Shown here: piece by piece, positions 17,837-28,469 of the stretch
Layout of the letters: every line of letters starts with the position of its first letter
Position numbering within the stretch: position 1 is the first letter of the stretch
Source: Frigidibacter sp.
Lineage (GTDB): Bacteria; Pseudomonadota; Alphaproteobacteria; Rhodobacterales; Rhodobacteraceae
DNA length: 64,000 nucleotides
Assembly (NCBI RefSeq): GCF_030695035.1
Contig: NZ_JAUYTT010000014.1
Location: 124,001-188,000, forward strand
Direction of reading: 5' to 3'
Made by a program: the position numbers and the translations under genes
The notes under the pieces: model-generated
Database searches by the model: none
The model's input: the letters and a program-made list of their open reading frames with translations, nothing else
Told to the model about the DNA's origin: nothing

Positions 17837-18241
17837 CGTCCTCCTGGGTTGCGCGCCGATCCGGCCCCGGCGCGAGGCAATACCTTATAAGTAGCATCGC
17901 GGCCCCGAAATCTCAATGGAGCCATTCGCGGGCCCGCCGCGCCGGGCAGAAATGCGCGGATCATGGCGCGCCGGCCCGCCCCCGGCCCACGCTTCCCAGT
18001 TGCCTTGCAGCGGATTCGCGCGTATTGACGCAGCCCATGAGAGGCTTCGTCTATTTCGATATCCACGACCGCGCGCGGCTTCCGGGCCGCTTCTTCGGCG
18101 TGTCGCATTCGATTCTCGCCCGACTTTGATCGCCCCGCGTGCCTGCACGCCCCGCCGATCCCAGCGAGAGCCTACCCATCCGCATTCCACAAACAGCCCG
18201 CACGCATCCCGTGCCTCCGCCATTCGTGAGAAGAGACAGCC
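17837..18241. other. divergent gap between rsfS and leuC, no gene seen
   Basis: About 400 bp separate the two divergent units. I see no convincing coding frame, tRNA or terminator. A TTGACG at 18025-18030 with GTCTAT 18 bases later is a weak promoter candidate towards leuC. A short frame at 18037-18129 (MRGFVYFDIHDRARLPG...) has no ribosome site and no leucine run, so it is not a credible attenuation peptide. Confidence 0.5.
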
Positions 18242-19681
<1,440 letters not shown>

Positions 19682-19695
19682 ACCGAACCGCCGGC

Positions 19696-19756
19696 GGGGC
19701 ATCCGGCAAATCGTATGTATGGTATCCATATACTTTCCATACGGTTTCCAGATGCC
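19696..19756 (+). repeat. intergenic repeat family 1 (61 bp, 11-bp iterons)
   Basis: This 61-bp element matches the reverse complement of 42815-42875 at 55 of 61 positions by direct comparison. Its core is three tandem 11-base units, TATGGTATCCA, TATACTTTCCA and TACGGTTTCCA, preceded by CGTATG, which can pair with CATACG of the last unit. It begins 15 bases after the leuC stop and ends 31 bases before the leuD start. Confidence 0.85.
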
Positions 19757-19787
19757 CACGCCGCCCTTGTGGGACCAGCAAAAAGCC

Positions 19788-20393
19788 ATGGACAAGTTCA
19801 CCACCCTCACCGGCATCGCGGCGCCCATGCCGCTTCTCAACATCGACACCGACATGATCATTCCCAAGCAGTTCCTGAAGACCATCAAGCGGTCTGGCCT
19901 GGGCGTGAACCTGTTCGACGAGATGCGCTATAATCAGGACGGCAGCGAAAAGCCGGACTTCGTGCTGAACCAGCCAGCCTATCGCAGTGCCGAAATCATC
20001 GTCGCCGGCGACAACTTCGGCTGCGGCTCCTCGCGCGAACATGCGCCCTGGGCGCTGCTGGATTTCGGCATCCGCTGCGTGATATCGACCTCTTTCGCGG
20101 ATATTTTCTTCAGCAACTGCTTCAAGAACGGCATTCTGCCCGTGGTGCTGCCGCAAGAGGCGGTGGAGGCGCTGATGGACGATGCCAAGAAGGGCGCCAA
20201 TGCCCGCATCACCGTGGATCTGGAGAGCCAGACGGTGACCGGATCGGACGGCACGACCTATGCGTTCGAGGTGGATGCCTTCAAGAAGCACTGCCTTCTC
20301 AACGGGTTGGACGATATCGGGCTGACGCTGGAAAAGGTCACCGCCATCGACAGCTTCGAGGGGCAGGCGGCGCAGTCGCGGCCTTGGGTCTGA
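19788..20393 (+). CDS. leuD: 3-isopropylmalate dehydratase small subunit
   Basis: The 201-residue swivel subunit of the LeuCD enzyme has the standard motifs: [14 protein letters not shown] near residue 18, and [17 protein letters not shown] near residue 68, followed by [20 protein letters not shown] 19788 (MDKFTTLTG) gives the usual length; an upstream in-frame start would run through the repeat element. No good Shine-Dalgarno sequence precedes it, so translation may depend on leuC or on structure in the repeat. Confidence 0.95.
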   Translation: MDKFTTLTGIAAPMPLLNIDTDMIIPKQFLKTIKRSGLGVNLFDEMRYNQDGSEKPDFVLNQPAYRSAEIIVAGDNFGCGSSREHAPWALLDFGIRCVISTSFADIFFSNCFKNGILPVVLPQEAVEALMDDAKKGANARITVDLESQTVTGSDGTTYAFEVDAFKKHCLLNGLDDIGLTLEKVTAIDSFEGQAAQSRPWV

Positions 20394-20424
20394 CCCCGGG
20401 AACCCTCCATTTCCCGTGAAATCG

Positions 20425-20453
20425 ATGGCCGTCCCCCGGGGGCGGCCATTTTT
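20425..20453 (+). terminator. intrinsic terminator after leuD
   Basis: ATGGCCG and CGGCCAT pair, extended by C-G pairs to an 11-bp stem with a tiny loop, followed by a run of five T. It is 31 bases after the leuD stop and closes the leuC-leuD unit. Confidence 0.88.
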
Positions 20454-20570
20454 CTGCCCGGATGTTGATGCAACTTCGCACCAGTTCTTCCATCGATTCG
20501 CCGGAAGAGTTTCGTCTTTCTTAACGGTGGATTGCCACGCGCCCTGAAACTTGGCAGGATTGAGGCTTAA

Positions 20571-21494
20571 ATGAGGCAGGCCGCCACAATCGTGCGGGAA
20601 TACATTCGGAACAAGAGGCCGGCATCGTACCGTTCTCGACCGGGTGGAGGGTACAGGGCTTTGATATCCCGTCTGACAGGCGCCATCGTGCGCGCGATGC
20701 TGGTTGTGGTGATGATCGCCACACCCTCGGTCGTGACGCAATCCGTAAACCCGGACACCGCCGAAGTGGTGGCACTGGTCGCCCTCTTCGCCGCGGCGCT
20801 GACCTTCTTCGAATACGCCTCGACCTATCCCGGCCTCGTGGAATTCCGTGACGCGCCACCCTTCAACCGCATCCGTTTCCTGTCGCTCTTCCTGACGGTA
20901 TTCCTGCTGTCGGTGGTCTGCATGGGCCAGAACGATCCGGCGGTGCTGGCCAAGCTGATCTCGTATCTGGGCGGGCATGTCGCGGATGTGCTTGATTTCC
21001 CTTACAGTCCGGTCCGGCTGATGACGCTGATGCTGCCCGAGGGCACCTCGGCGGCCCATCTCCAACTGGTGCGCATCACCGCGGGACTGGCCTATTTCAT
21101 CTCGCTGATCACCCTGATCGTGTTCATCGTGACCATCCGCGGCTTTGGCTGGCCTTCTGCCGAAGGCTCGTTCAACGTCTGGATCAACCTTCCAACCTTC
21201 GATCCGACCACGGGCGGCGATGTGGTGGAGCGGCTGAACCGCGACGCGATGGCCAATGTGGCGCTTGGTTTCGCCCTTCCCTTCGTGATCCCCGCCGTGG
21301 TCAAATCCGCGGCGATGATGTTTGAGCCGGTGACGCTGGCCTCGGAACACACCCTGATCTGGACGATGACGACATGGTCCTTCCTGCCACTCAGCCTGCT
21401 GATGCGCGGCATCGCCATGGGCCGCGTCGCCGCGATGATCGTGGAGCGGCGCAAGATCCACGCGAAGATGGTCGCCGGATTGCAGCCTGCCTGA
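20571..21494 (+). CDS. uncharacterised polytopic membrane protein
   Basis: I do not recognise the family. The 307-residue protein has about six hydrophobic segments (roughly 40-58, 65-82, 104-120, 168-190, 222-245 and 268-285), basic termini (MRQAATIVREYIRNKR; RRKIHAKM) and no signal peptide or catalytic motif. A loop between the fourth and fifth segments contains NVWINLPTFDPTTGGDVVERL. Its 3' end overlaps the frame of the following endonuclease-like gene, suggesting coupled expression. A transport or envelope function is only a guess. Confidence 0.65.
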   Translation: MRQAATIVREYIRNKRPASYRSRPGGGYRALISRLTGAIVRAMLVVVMIATPSVVTQSVNPDTAEVVALVALFAAALTFFEYASTYPGLVEFRDAPPFNRIRFLSLFLTVFLLSVVCMGQNDPAVLAKLISYLGGHVADVLDFPYSPVRLMTLMLPEGTSAAHLQLVRITAGLAYFISLITLIVFIVTIRGFGWPSAEGSFNVWINLPTFDPTTGGDVVERLNRDAMANVALGFALPFVIPAVVKSAAMMFEPVTLASEHTLIWTMTTWSFLPLSLLMRGIAMGRVAAMIVERRKIHAKMVAGLQPA

Positions 21495-22570
21495 TCGCGG
21501 CGCTGCTGGCCTTTGCCGCCCCAGCTGCTGCAGAGCCGCTGACCATTGCCACCTACAATGTCGAACTCACGCGCGAGGGGCCGGGGCTTCTGCTGCGGGA
21601 TGTGCTGACCGCCACCGACCCGCAGGCCGAGGCTGCGGCTGCCGTCATCGCCGCAGCCGCGCCCGATGTGCTGGTGCTGACCGGCATCGACTATGACCAC
21701 GGGCTTGCGGCGCTGTCGGCCTTTGCGGTGCGAATTGCGGAGCAGGGCATCGAGTATCCCTACCATTTCTCCCTGCGCCCCAATACCGGCTGGATGACGC
21801 CGCTGGACCTTGACGGCGACGGACGGCTTGGCGGCCCGGGCGACGCGCAGGGCTGGGGGCGCTTCGCGGGGGAGGGCGGGATGGCGGTCCTGTCGCGCCT
21901 GCCGCTGGAGACGGCCGCGGCGCAGGACTATTCTCGCTTCCTCTGGGCCGATCTGCCGGACGCGCTGCTTCCGCCGGACATGGGCGCCGAGGCGATGGCG
22001 GTGCAGCGCCTGTCCACCACGGGGCATTGGGCGGTGCCGGTGATCCTGCCGGATGGGGGCCGGCTGACGCTGCTGGTCTGGCACGCCACTCCCCCGGTCT
22101 TTGACGGACCGGAAGATCGTAACGGCCGCCGCAACCATGACGAGGTCGCGTTCTGGACGGCGCTGCTGGACGGGCGGCTGCCCTTCGCAGCCCCCGCGCC
22201 GCCCTTCGTGTTGCTGGGGGACAGCAACCTCGATCCAGCCGATGGCGAGGGTCGGCGCGAGGCGATCCAAGCGCTGCTGGCCGATCCGCGGATGCAAGAT
22301 CCCGCGCCGAGGTCCGAGGGCGGGGCAGAGGCGGCAGGGCAGGGCGGCGTCAATGCCGGGCACCGGGGCGATCCCGCGCTCGACACCGCCGACTGGCCGG
22401 ATGAGCCGGGCAGGCCGGGAAACATGCGGGTGGATCTGGTGCTGCCCTCCAGCGACTTGCGGGTGCTGGAGACGGGCGTGTTCTGGCCCCCGCTTGGCGC
22501 GCCGCTGGCCGAGGAGGCGCGCGCCGCCTCGCGGCACCGACTGGTCTGGGTGCGGGTGGAGCTGCCTTAA
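21374..22570 (+). CDS. exported endonuclease/exonuclease/phosphatase-family protein (start unclear)
   Basis: The protein carries EEP-fold features: TIATYNVEL after a signal-peptide-like segment, LTGIDYDHGLAAL, RNHDEVAFW, and LLGDSNLDPADGEGR near the C-terminal third, where Asp and Asn are expected catalytic residues. The only in-frame ATG (21374) is 120 bp inside the preceding gene and would place about 35 residues before the hydrophobic segment IAACLIAALLAFAAPAAA, so the true start is probably a non-ATG codon near 21470-21490. It converges with the Sua5-like gene, overlapping by 4 bp. The substrate is unknown. Confidence 0.75.
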   Translation: MVLPATQPADARHRHGPRRRDDRGAAQDPREDGRRIAACLIAALLAFAAPAAAEPLTIATYNVELTREGPGLLLRDVLTATDPQAEAAAAVIAAAAPDVLVLTGIDYDHGLAALSAFAVRIAEQGIEYPYHFSLRPNTGWMTPLDLDGDGRLGGPGDAQGWGRFAGEGGMAVLSRLPLETAAAQDYSRFLWADLPDALLPPDMGAEAMAVQRLSTTGHWAVPVILPDGGRLTLLVWHATPPVFDGPEDRNGRRNHDEVAFWTALLDGRLPFAAPAPPFVLLGDSNLDPADGEGRREAIQALLADPRMQDPAPRSEGGAEAAGQGGVNAGHRGDPALDTADWPDEPGRPGNMRVDLVLPSSDLRVLETGVFWPPLGAPLAEEARAASRHRLVWVRVELP

Positions 22571-23535
22571 GGCCGGGGTGCCGCCGCGCGCCGCAGCCGG
22601 TCATTGATCGCGCGGCCGAGCCCACGTTCGGGCACGGGCGCCACCGCGATGCGCCCGCCCGGCCCGGCCAGCGTATCGGCCTCGCGCAGCAGGTGGAACA
22701 GATTGGCCGCCGCCTCGACCAGATCTCCGGTCTCCGACAGGGTCAGCGCAGCGCCCGTGCAACCCGGCCCGAAGCCCAGCCAGACCTCGCCCACCTCAGG
22801 TGCCGTCACCTCCAGCCGCAGTGCGGCGCCGGGTGCGTAATGCGAGGCAAGCTGGCCGGGGGCCGAGGGCTTAGCCGCATCGCCGCCTGTCGCCAGCGGC
22901 GCGCCAAGGCAAGCCTCCAGCGCCTCCACCGGCAGCCCGCCGGGTCGCAGCAGCACGGGCTCGCCGGCAAGGCCAAGGATCGTGCTCTCCACCCCCACCG
23001 CGCAATCGCCGCCATCGACCACCGCCGCGATCCGCCCCGCCAGCCCCGCCATCACATGCGCGGCTCGCGTCGGGCTGACCTTACCCGAAGGGTTGGCCGA
23101 GGGCGCGGCCAGCGGCCCGCCGAACGCGCGCAGCAGAGCCTGCGCCAGCGGATGCGCCGGCACCCGCACCGCGACCGTCCCCAGTCCCGCCGTCACCAGC
23201 GGTGACAGGCCCGCATCCGTCCGCAGCGGCAGCACCAGCGTCAACGGCCCCGGCCAGAACGCCGCCGCCAATCGCTCCGCCTCATCCCCCACCTCGGCAA
23301 ACCCGCGCGCCGCGGCCAGATCCGGTACATGCACGATCAGCGGGTTGAACTGCGGTCGCCCCTTCGCCTCGAAGATCCGGGCGCAGGCGATGTCCGAGCG
23401 CGCATCGCCGCCAAGCCCGTAGACAGTCTCGGTCGGGAAGGCGACAAGCTCGCCCGCCGCCAGCAGCTTTGCGGCGTCGGTCATCCCCACGGGCGTTGCA
23501 GGCAAAAGGCGGGTGTGCTGCGGCATCAGATCCAT
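22567..23535 (-). CDS. tsaC: L-threonylcarbamoyladenylate synthase (Sua5/YrdC type)
   Basis: The enzyme makes threonylcarbamoyl-AMP for the t6A modification at tRNA position 37. The 322-residue length includes both the YrdC domain (FPTETVYGLGGDA near residue 35, KGRPQFNPLIVHV, APSANPSGKVSPT near 145, STILGL) and the C-terminal Sua5 domain (SHYAPGAALRL), so it is the long Sua5 form. ATG 23535 is listed; ATG 23526 (MPQHTRLLP), preceded by GGAT, is equally possible. No other t6A gene is nearby. Confidence 0.92.
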   Translation of the reverse strand: MDLMPQHTRLLPATPVGMTDAAKLLAAGELVAFPTETVYGLGGDARSDIACARIFEAKGRPQFNPLIVHVPDLAAARGFAEVGDEAERLAAAFWPGPLTLVLPLRTDAGLSPLVTAGLGTVAVRVPAHPLAQALLRAFGGPLAAPSANPSGKVSPTRAAHVMAGLAGRIAAVVDGGDCAVGVESTILGLAGEPVLLRPGGLPVEALEACLGAPLATGGDAAKPSAPGQLASHYAPGAALRLEVTAPEVGEVWLGFGPGCTGAALTLSETGDLVEAAANLFHLLREADTLAGPGGRIAVAPVPERGLGRAINDRLRRAAAPRP

Positions 23536-23653
23536 TATGACGTAGCGTAAGGGTTGAGGCGGCCGGACCGTGCTTTAGGTGTGGCCGCGTAGAGGGTCAC
23601 ATACGCGCCGCGCCGGGTCTTGCCAAGGCGAGCGATTGTCCAGGGAGAGAGAC

Positions 23654-25354
23654 ATGCCTTACCGGTCCCCCGTCGGCGAATTCCGCTTCATCCTCGATCA
23701 GGTGGTGCCGCTGGCCCCCGTCGCCGCCACCGAACGCTTCGCCGAGGCGACGGGCGACACGGTAGACGCGATCCTGACCGAGGCCGCCCGCATGTGCGAT
23801 GAGGTGCTGGCCCCGCTGCAACGCGTCGGCGATCTTCACCCCGCGCGGCTGGAGAATGGCGTGCTGCGCTCCTCCCCCGGTTTCGCCGAGGGATATGCGG
23901 CGATTGCCGAAGGCGGCTGGGTCGGCCTCGCCGGCCCGCAGGAGTTTGGCGGCATGGGCCTGCCGCAGGCGCTGAACATGGCGGTCAACGACATGATGTC
24001 GGGCGCCTGCCTTGCGCTGCAGCTGAACCCGCTGCTGACCCAGGGCCAGATCGAGGCGCTGGAGCATCATGCGAGCGATGAGCTGAAAGCGCTTTATTTG
24101 CCCAAGCTGATCTCGGGCGAATGGTCGGGCACGATGAACCTGACCGAACCGCAGGCCGGGTCCGACGTGGGCGCGGTGCGCAGCAAGGCCGAACCGAATG
24201 GCGACGGCACCTATGCGGTGACCGGGCAGAAGATCTTCATCAGCTGGGGCGACAGCGACGTCACCGCGAATGTCTGCCATCTGGTGCTGGCGCGGCTGCC
24301 CGATGCGGCCCCCGGCACCCGCGGGATCAGCCTCTTCATGGTGCCGAAGTATATTCCCGATGCGAATGGCGCGCCGGGCGTCGCCAACAGCCTCAAGGTC
24401 GTCAGCCTCGAGCACAAGATGGGCCTGCATGGCTCTCCGACCTGCGTGATGGCCTTCGAGGGCGCGACCGGCTGGATGGTCGGCGGCGAGGCGAAGGGCA
24501 TGGCGGCGATGTTCACGATGATGAACAACGCCCGGCTGGCGGTGGGCGTGCAGGGCATCGGCGTGGCCGAGGCGGCCTATCAGAAGGCGCTCGATTATGC
24601 CGTGGACCGCAAGCAGATGGGCGCGATCATCGACCATGCCGATGTGCGGCGGATGCTGACAGGGATGAAGGCCGACATTTTCGCCTCGCGCTCCATCGCG
24701 CTGGCCTGCGCCGTGGCGCTGGACATGGGCCGCGCCACCGGCGAGCCGGAATGGCAGGCCCGCGCCGCGCTGCTGACCCCGATTGCCAAGGCGTTTGGCA
24801 CCGATGTCGGCATGGCCGTGTCGGAAACTGGGGTGCAGATCCACGGCGGCATGGGCTTTGTCGAGGAGACGGGCGCCGCGCAGTTCTACCGCGATGTGCG
24901 GGTGACGGCGATCTATGAGGGCACGAACGGCATTCAGGCGATGGACCTTGTCGCCCGCAAGATGATGGATGGCGGTGAGGCGGCCTTCCGCCTGCTGCAA
25001 GAGGTCGAGGATGCCGCCAACGCGGCCCGCGCTGCCCGCCCCGAACTTGCCGATCTTGCCGAGCATGTGTGGACGGCGGCAGAGACGCTGCGCGAGGCGA
25101 CGGAATGGCTGGTGCGGCAGGATGTGCAGGACCGCTTTGCCGGGGCCGTGCCCTATTTGCGCGCCTTCGCGCGGGTGCTTGGCGGGCATTTCCACCTGAA
25201 GGCGGCGCTGGCCGAGGCGGAAGCGGGGCCCCGCACCGCGCTGGCGCGGATCTACGTTACCCGCCTGCTGCCGCAATTCGCGGCCGCGCTGGATGAGGCG
25301 AAGCAGGGCGCTGCTGGCCTTTACGCCCTGTCGGCCGAGGATCTGGCGGCGTGA
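23654..25354 (+). CDS. acyl-CoA dehydrogenase, DmdC/FadE-like long form
   Basis: The 566-residue flavoprotein oxidises an acyl-CoA and passes electrons to ETF. FAD-binding stretches MNLTEPQAGSDVGA (about 160) and FISWGDSD (about 198) are followed by the conserved HGGMGFVEETGAAQFYRD and YEGTNGIQ, where Glu near 422 is the expected catalytic base, and by a C-terminal helical extension found in the methylthiopropionyl-CoA dehydrogenase (DmdC) group. ATG 23654 follows GGGAGAGAGAC. The stop overlaps the next GTG start by 4 bp. The substrate is not fixed by sequence. Confidence 0.9.
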   Translation: MPYRSPVGEFRFILDQVVPLAPVAATERFAEATGDTVDAILTEAARMCDEVLAPLQRVGDLHPARLENGVLRSSPGFAEGYAAIAEGGWVGLAGPQEFGGMGLPQALNMAVNDMMSGACLALQLNPLLTQGQIEALEHHASDELKALYLPKLISGEWSGTMNLTEPQAGSDVGAVRSKAEPNGDGTYAVTGQKIFISWGDSDVTANVCHLVLARLPDAAPGTRGISLFMVPKYIPDANGAPGVANSLKVVSLEHKMGLHGSPTCVMAFEGATGWMVGGEAKGMAAMFTMMNNARLAVGVQGIGVAEAAYQKALDYAVDRKQMGAIIDHADVRRMLTGMKADIFASRSIALACAVALDMGRATGEPEWQARAALLTPIAKAFGTDVGMAVSETGVQIHGGMGFVEETGAAQFYRDVRVTAIYEGTNGIQAMDLVARKMMDGGEAAFRLLQEVEDAANAARAARPELADLAEHVWTAAETLREATEWLVRQDVQDRFAGAVPYLRAFARVLGGHFHLKAALAEAEAGPRTALARIYVTRLLPQFAAALDEAKQGAAGLYALSAEDLAA

Positions 25355-26391
25355 GCGCAGCGCCCGGCATCCGCTACCCCTGGGACACCCCGCCCGAACC
25401 CGGGCAGGCGGTTCAGGTGGCGGAGGGGGTGCTGTGGATGCGGCTGCCGCTGCCGATGCGGCTCGACCACGTCAACTGCTACGCGCTGGATGAGGACGAC
25501 GGCTGGACGGTGGTCGATACCGGCTTCGACACCGCTCGCAGCCGCGCGGAGTGGCAGGCGATCCTCGCTGGCCCGCTCGCCGGGCGCCCGGTGCGGCGGC
25601 TGATTGCCACCCATTACCACCCCGACCATATCGGCCTCGCCGGCTGGTTTCAGGCGCGGGGGGCCGAGCTGGTGACCACCCGCACCAGCTGGCTGATGGC
25701 GCGGATGATGGTGCTGGACGAACAGCCGCTGCCGCTGCCCGAGACCGTCGCCTTCTGGCGCGGCGCGGGGATGGAGGCGGATCTGCTGGCGCGGCGGGCG
25801 GCAGAGCGGCCCTTCAACTTCTGCGACGTCGTGCACCCGCTGCCGCTTGGCTACCGGCGCATCCGCGAGGGGGACACCATCCGCATCGGCGGGCGCACCT
25901 GGATCATCCGCTGCGGCGATGGCCATGCGCCGGAACACGCTACTTTCTGGAGCCTCGATGACGATCTGGTGCTGGGGGGCGATCAGCTGCTGCCCTCGAT
26001 CTCGGCCAATCTCGGGGTCTATGCGACCGAGCCGCTGGCCGATCCGGTGGCCGACTGGATGGCCTCCTGCGCCCGCTTTGCCACCCATGCCGAAGAACGG
26101 CATCTGGTGCTGCCCGGCCACAAGCTGCCCTTCACCGGCCTGCCGCTGCGGCTGCGTCAGATGGTCGAGAACCATGAGGGCGCGCTGGACCGGTTGATGG
26201 CGCATCTGGAGGTGCCGCGCACTGCCGCCGGCTGTTTCATGCCGCTGTTCAAGCGCGAGATCGGTGGGGCCGAACATGGCATGGCGCTGGTCGAGGCGGT
26301 GGCGCATCTCAACCACCTGCTGCACAAGGGCGCCGTCACCCGCAGCCGCGGCGCCGATGGCGCGTGGATGTGGCAAAGGGCAGACGCCTGA
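25351..26391 (+). CDS. MBL-fold metallo-hydrolase with C-terminal helical domain
   Basis: The 346-residue protein begins at GTG 25351 inside the acyl-CoA dehydrogenase stop (GTGA). It has the metal motif ATHYHPDHIGLAGW near residue 90, then GDGHAPEHATFW, GGDQLLPSISANLG and LPGHKLPFTG, with a helical C-terminal region (about 265-346) that resembles the helical tail of LACTB2-like hydrolases. Coupling to an acyl-CoA dehydrogenase suggests a thioesterase-like role, but this is inference. Confidence 0.85.
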   Translation: MSAAPGIRYPWDTPPEPGQAVQVAEGVLWMRLPLPMRLDHVNCYALDEDDGWTVVDTGFDTARSRAEWQAILAGPLAGRPVRRLIATHYHPDHIGLAGWFQARGAELVTTRTSWLMARMMVLDEQPLPLPETVAFWRGAGMEADLLARRAAERPFNFCDVVHPLPLGYRRIREGDTIRIGGRTWIIRCGDGHAPEHATFWSLDDDLVLGGDQLLPSISANLGVYATEPLADPVADWMASCARFATHAEERHLVLPGHKLPFTGLPLRLRQMVENHEGALDRLMAHLEVPRTAAGCFMPLFKREIGGAEHGMALVEAVAHLNHLLHKGAVTRSRGADGAWMWQRADA

Positions 26392-26513
26392 CCTGCTCCG
26401 GGCAGGCAGATCACAGTTCGGAAAGGTGACCAGACCCGGGGCTTGCAGGGCGTGACAGCCCCCGGTGAATCGGGTATCTGATCCGCAGGAAACAGTTTTC
26501 AGGGAGTGCAGAG

Positions 26514-26648
26514 ATGGCCGAACACAAGCCGGGAAGCATGGACATCACCGTTCAGGAACACACCTTCGCGGGGTTCATCCGCTTTGCGATGTGGGGCGCG
26601 GGTCTGTCGATCGGCTTTCTGATCTTCCTCGCCCTCACCAACTCCTGA
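26514..26648 (+). CDS. aa3-type cytochrome c oxidase subunit IV
   Basis: This 44-residue protein (MAEHKPGSMDITVQEHTFAG, then one transmembrane helix FIRFAMWGAGLSIGFLIFLA and the end LTNS) matches the small alphaproteobacterial COX_aa4 subunit, which packs against the main subunits of aa3 oxidase. GGGAGTGCAGAG precedes ATG. The main oxidase genes are not in the window, so it is encoded apart from its complex. The gene is too short for most automatic gene calls. Confidence 0.88.
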   Translation: MAEHKPGSMDITVQEHTFAGFIRFAMWGAGLSIGFLIFLALTNS

Positions 26649-26682
26649 TCGCAGCCGCGATCACTACCTGACGGGATCCTTC

Positions 26683-27303
26683 ATGCGCCGCGCTTTTGCC
26701 GCCCTCGCCATTTCGCTGGCTCTTGCCGCCTGCGCAGAACCCAAATGGGCCCCCGACGCGGATGTGCAGCGCGCTGCCTATGTCAGCCCCGAGCCGCCCT
26801 CGATCACGCTCTACACCGCGATCCGCAACTCCAACGGCGAGGGCGGGCACTCGGCTATCCTGGTCAATTCGGGGCAACGGGTGATGTTCGACCCCGCCGG
26901 CACCTGGTGGCACAGCAACACCGCCGAGCGCAACGATGTCATCTTCGGGATGACACCGACGATGCTGGACTTCTACATCGACTACCACGCGCGCGAGACC
27001 TACCACGTGGTCGAGCAGAAAATCTATGTCTCGCCCGAGGTTGCGGCGCTGGCGATGGCCAAGGTTCAGGCCAATGGCGCGGTGCCCAAGGCGATGTGCG
27101 GCGCCAATGTCAGCAATATCCTGAACGATCTGCCGGGCTTCCAGAGCATTCCGCAAACCTTCTACCCGGCCAAGATCATGCGGGCTTTCGAGAAGCTGCC
27201 GAACGTGCAGACCCGCAAGTTCTATGACGACGATTCCGATGACAATACCGGCCTGCTGGCCGCGCAGACGGGCGGAACCGTGGTGTCGGCAGCGACCCCT
27301 TAG
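26683..27303 (+). CDS. lipoprotein, possible permuted papain-like fold
   Basis: The 206-residue protein has a lipoprotein signal (MRRAFAALAISLALAAC). I do not recognise a named family. GEGGHSAILVNSGQRVMFDPAGTWW near residues 47-70 and AMCGANVSNIL near 140 place a conserved-looking His before a Cys, the order seen in circularly permuted NlpC/P60-like folds (LRAT, YiiX). A peptidase, amidase or acyltransferase of the envelope would fit, without proof. It follows the oxidase subunit gene by 34 bp on the same strand. Confidence 0.6.
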   Translation: MRRAFAALAISLALAACAEPKWAPDADVQRAAYVSPEPPSITLYTAIRNSNGEGGHSAILVNSGQRVMFDPAGTWWHSNTAERNDVIFGMTPTMLDFYIDYHARETYHVVEQKIYVSPEVAALAMAKVQANGAVPKAMCGANVSNILNDLPGFQSIPQTFYPAKIMRAFEKLPNVQTRKFYDDDSDDNTGLLAAQTGGTVVSAATP

Positions 27304-27312
27304 GGTTGCTGC

Positions 27313-27636
27313 CTATCCCAGCAGCCAGAGCGCGCCATAGAGCGTGACGGCCCCGCCAAGGATCGACCACAGCGCATTGCGCGTCGCGAGGCCAATCGCC
27401 ACGGTGGCGAAGGCCGCCAAAAGACGCGCTGCGTCCGGGTCGCCTCCGGTCGCGGCAGGCCAGACGACAGCAGGGGCGACCAGTGCGGGCAGCACCGCGA
27501 CCGGGGTATAGCGCAGATGGCGCAGCACCCATTCCGGCATCGGCCGGCCACCGATCATCCCCAGGAACGAAAAGCGCAGCACGAAGGTGCCCACGCCCAG
27601 CAAGATGATGATCACCCAGGTTTCGACCGTGTTCAT
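27313..27636 (-). CDS. azlD: AzlD family branched-chain amino acid exporter subunit
   Basis: The 107-residue membrane protein (MNTVETWVIIILLGVGTF) has about four hydrophobic segments with GMIGGRPMPEWVLRHLRYTP between the first two, the AzlD family signature. AzlC and AzlD together form branched-chain amino acid exporters. Its ATG overlaps the azlC stop as ATGA, which fixes the start. Confidence 0.9.
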   Translation of the reverse strand: MNTVETWVIIILLGVGTFVLRFSFLGMIGGRPMPEWVLRHLRYTPVAVLPALVAPAVVWPAATGGDPDAARLLAAFATVAIGLATRNALWSILGGAVTLYGALWLLG

Positions 27637-28349
27637 AGCCCTGCGCTCCGCCGTGCCTGCCAGAGTTCGGTTTGGGCCCCCGCCGCCATCGCCACCAGCC
27701 CGGCAACCAGCAGCCCGGTATTGTGCGGCATCCAGGCCAGCAGCAGCGCAACGGTGACCGAGACCAGTGCCGCCACCACATGCGCCAGCGTGCGCAGCAT
27801 CGGCGCCACCATCGCCAGAAAGGTGATCGGCACCGCGAAATCCAGCGCCATCCCGGGAGGGATCGCCTCGCCCACCGTCGCGCCGATCAGCGTCATCCCA
27901 TACCAGAACGGGCAGACGACCATCGAGCTGCCGAAGAAATACGCCACCTTCTCGGCCATGCTCTGCTGCGGACGGCGTTCGTATTCCTGCGATGCCAGCG
28001 CATAGCACTGGTCGACCAGCGTGTAGGCAATCAGCGCCCGTTGCCAGACCGGGGCCTTGCCCAGATGCGGGGTCAACGAGGCCGAATACATCGCCATCCG
28101 CAGGTTCACCGCCAGCGCGGTTACCACCACCACGACGGCTGGGGCGTTGTCGGCCATCATCTGCACCGCGGCAAATTGCGAGGCGCCGGCGATCACCAGC
28201 ACCGTCATCGCCATGGTCTCGGCAAGGTTGAACCCCGCCTCGGTGGCGACGACGCCGAACAGCAGGCCAAAGGGGATGATAACCAGAACGAAGGGCAATC
28301 CTTCGCGGAAGCCGCGCCAGAAGGCGGATCGAGAGAGGGAGGCGGTCAT
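27633..28349 (-). CDS. azlC: AzlC family branched-chain amino acid exporter subunit
   Basis: The 238-residue membrane protein has FWRGFREGLPFVLVIIPFG near the N-terminus, GASQFAAVQMMA near 60, NLRMAMYSASLTPHL near 85 and VDQCYALASQEY near 115, the AzlC hallmarks. About six to seven hydrophobic segments are visible. ATG 28349 (MTASLSRSAFW) gives the family N-terminus. It is divergent from mobA and coupled to azlD. Confidence 0.92.
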   Translation of the reverse strand: MTASLSRSAFWRGFREGLPFVLVIIPFGLLFGVVATEAGFNLAETMAMTVLVIAGASQFAAVQMMADNAPAVVVVVTALAVNLRMAMYSASLTPHLGKAPVWQRALIAYTLVDQCYALASQEYERRPQQSMAEKVAYFFGSSMVVCPFWYGMTLIGATVGEAIPPGMALDFAVPITFLAMVAPMLRTLAHVVAALVSVTVALLLAWMPHNTGLLVAGLVAMAAGAQTELWQARRSAGL

Positions 28350-28469
28350 GGAAAGCTCTGGGCTTGGAAAGATCCGGGCGTGCGAGGGCCCGGATGCGGG
28401 AAGGTCTGGACGGGTGGTTGGCCAAGTCATAGGCATGGGGATGGGGTGGCTGCAAGGGGCGATCTGGCG

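Noticed and set aside
18037-18129. Leader peptide for leucine attenuation ahead of leuC
   Set aside because: The short frame has no leucine run, no ribosome site and no following terminator-antiterminator pair.
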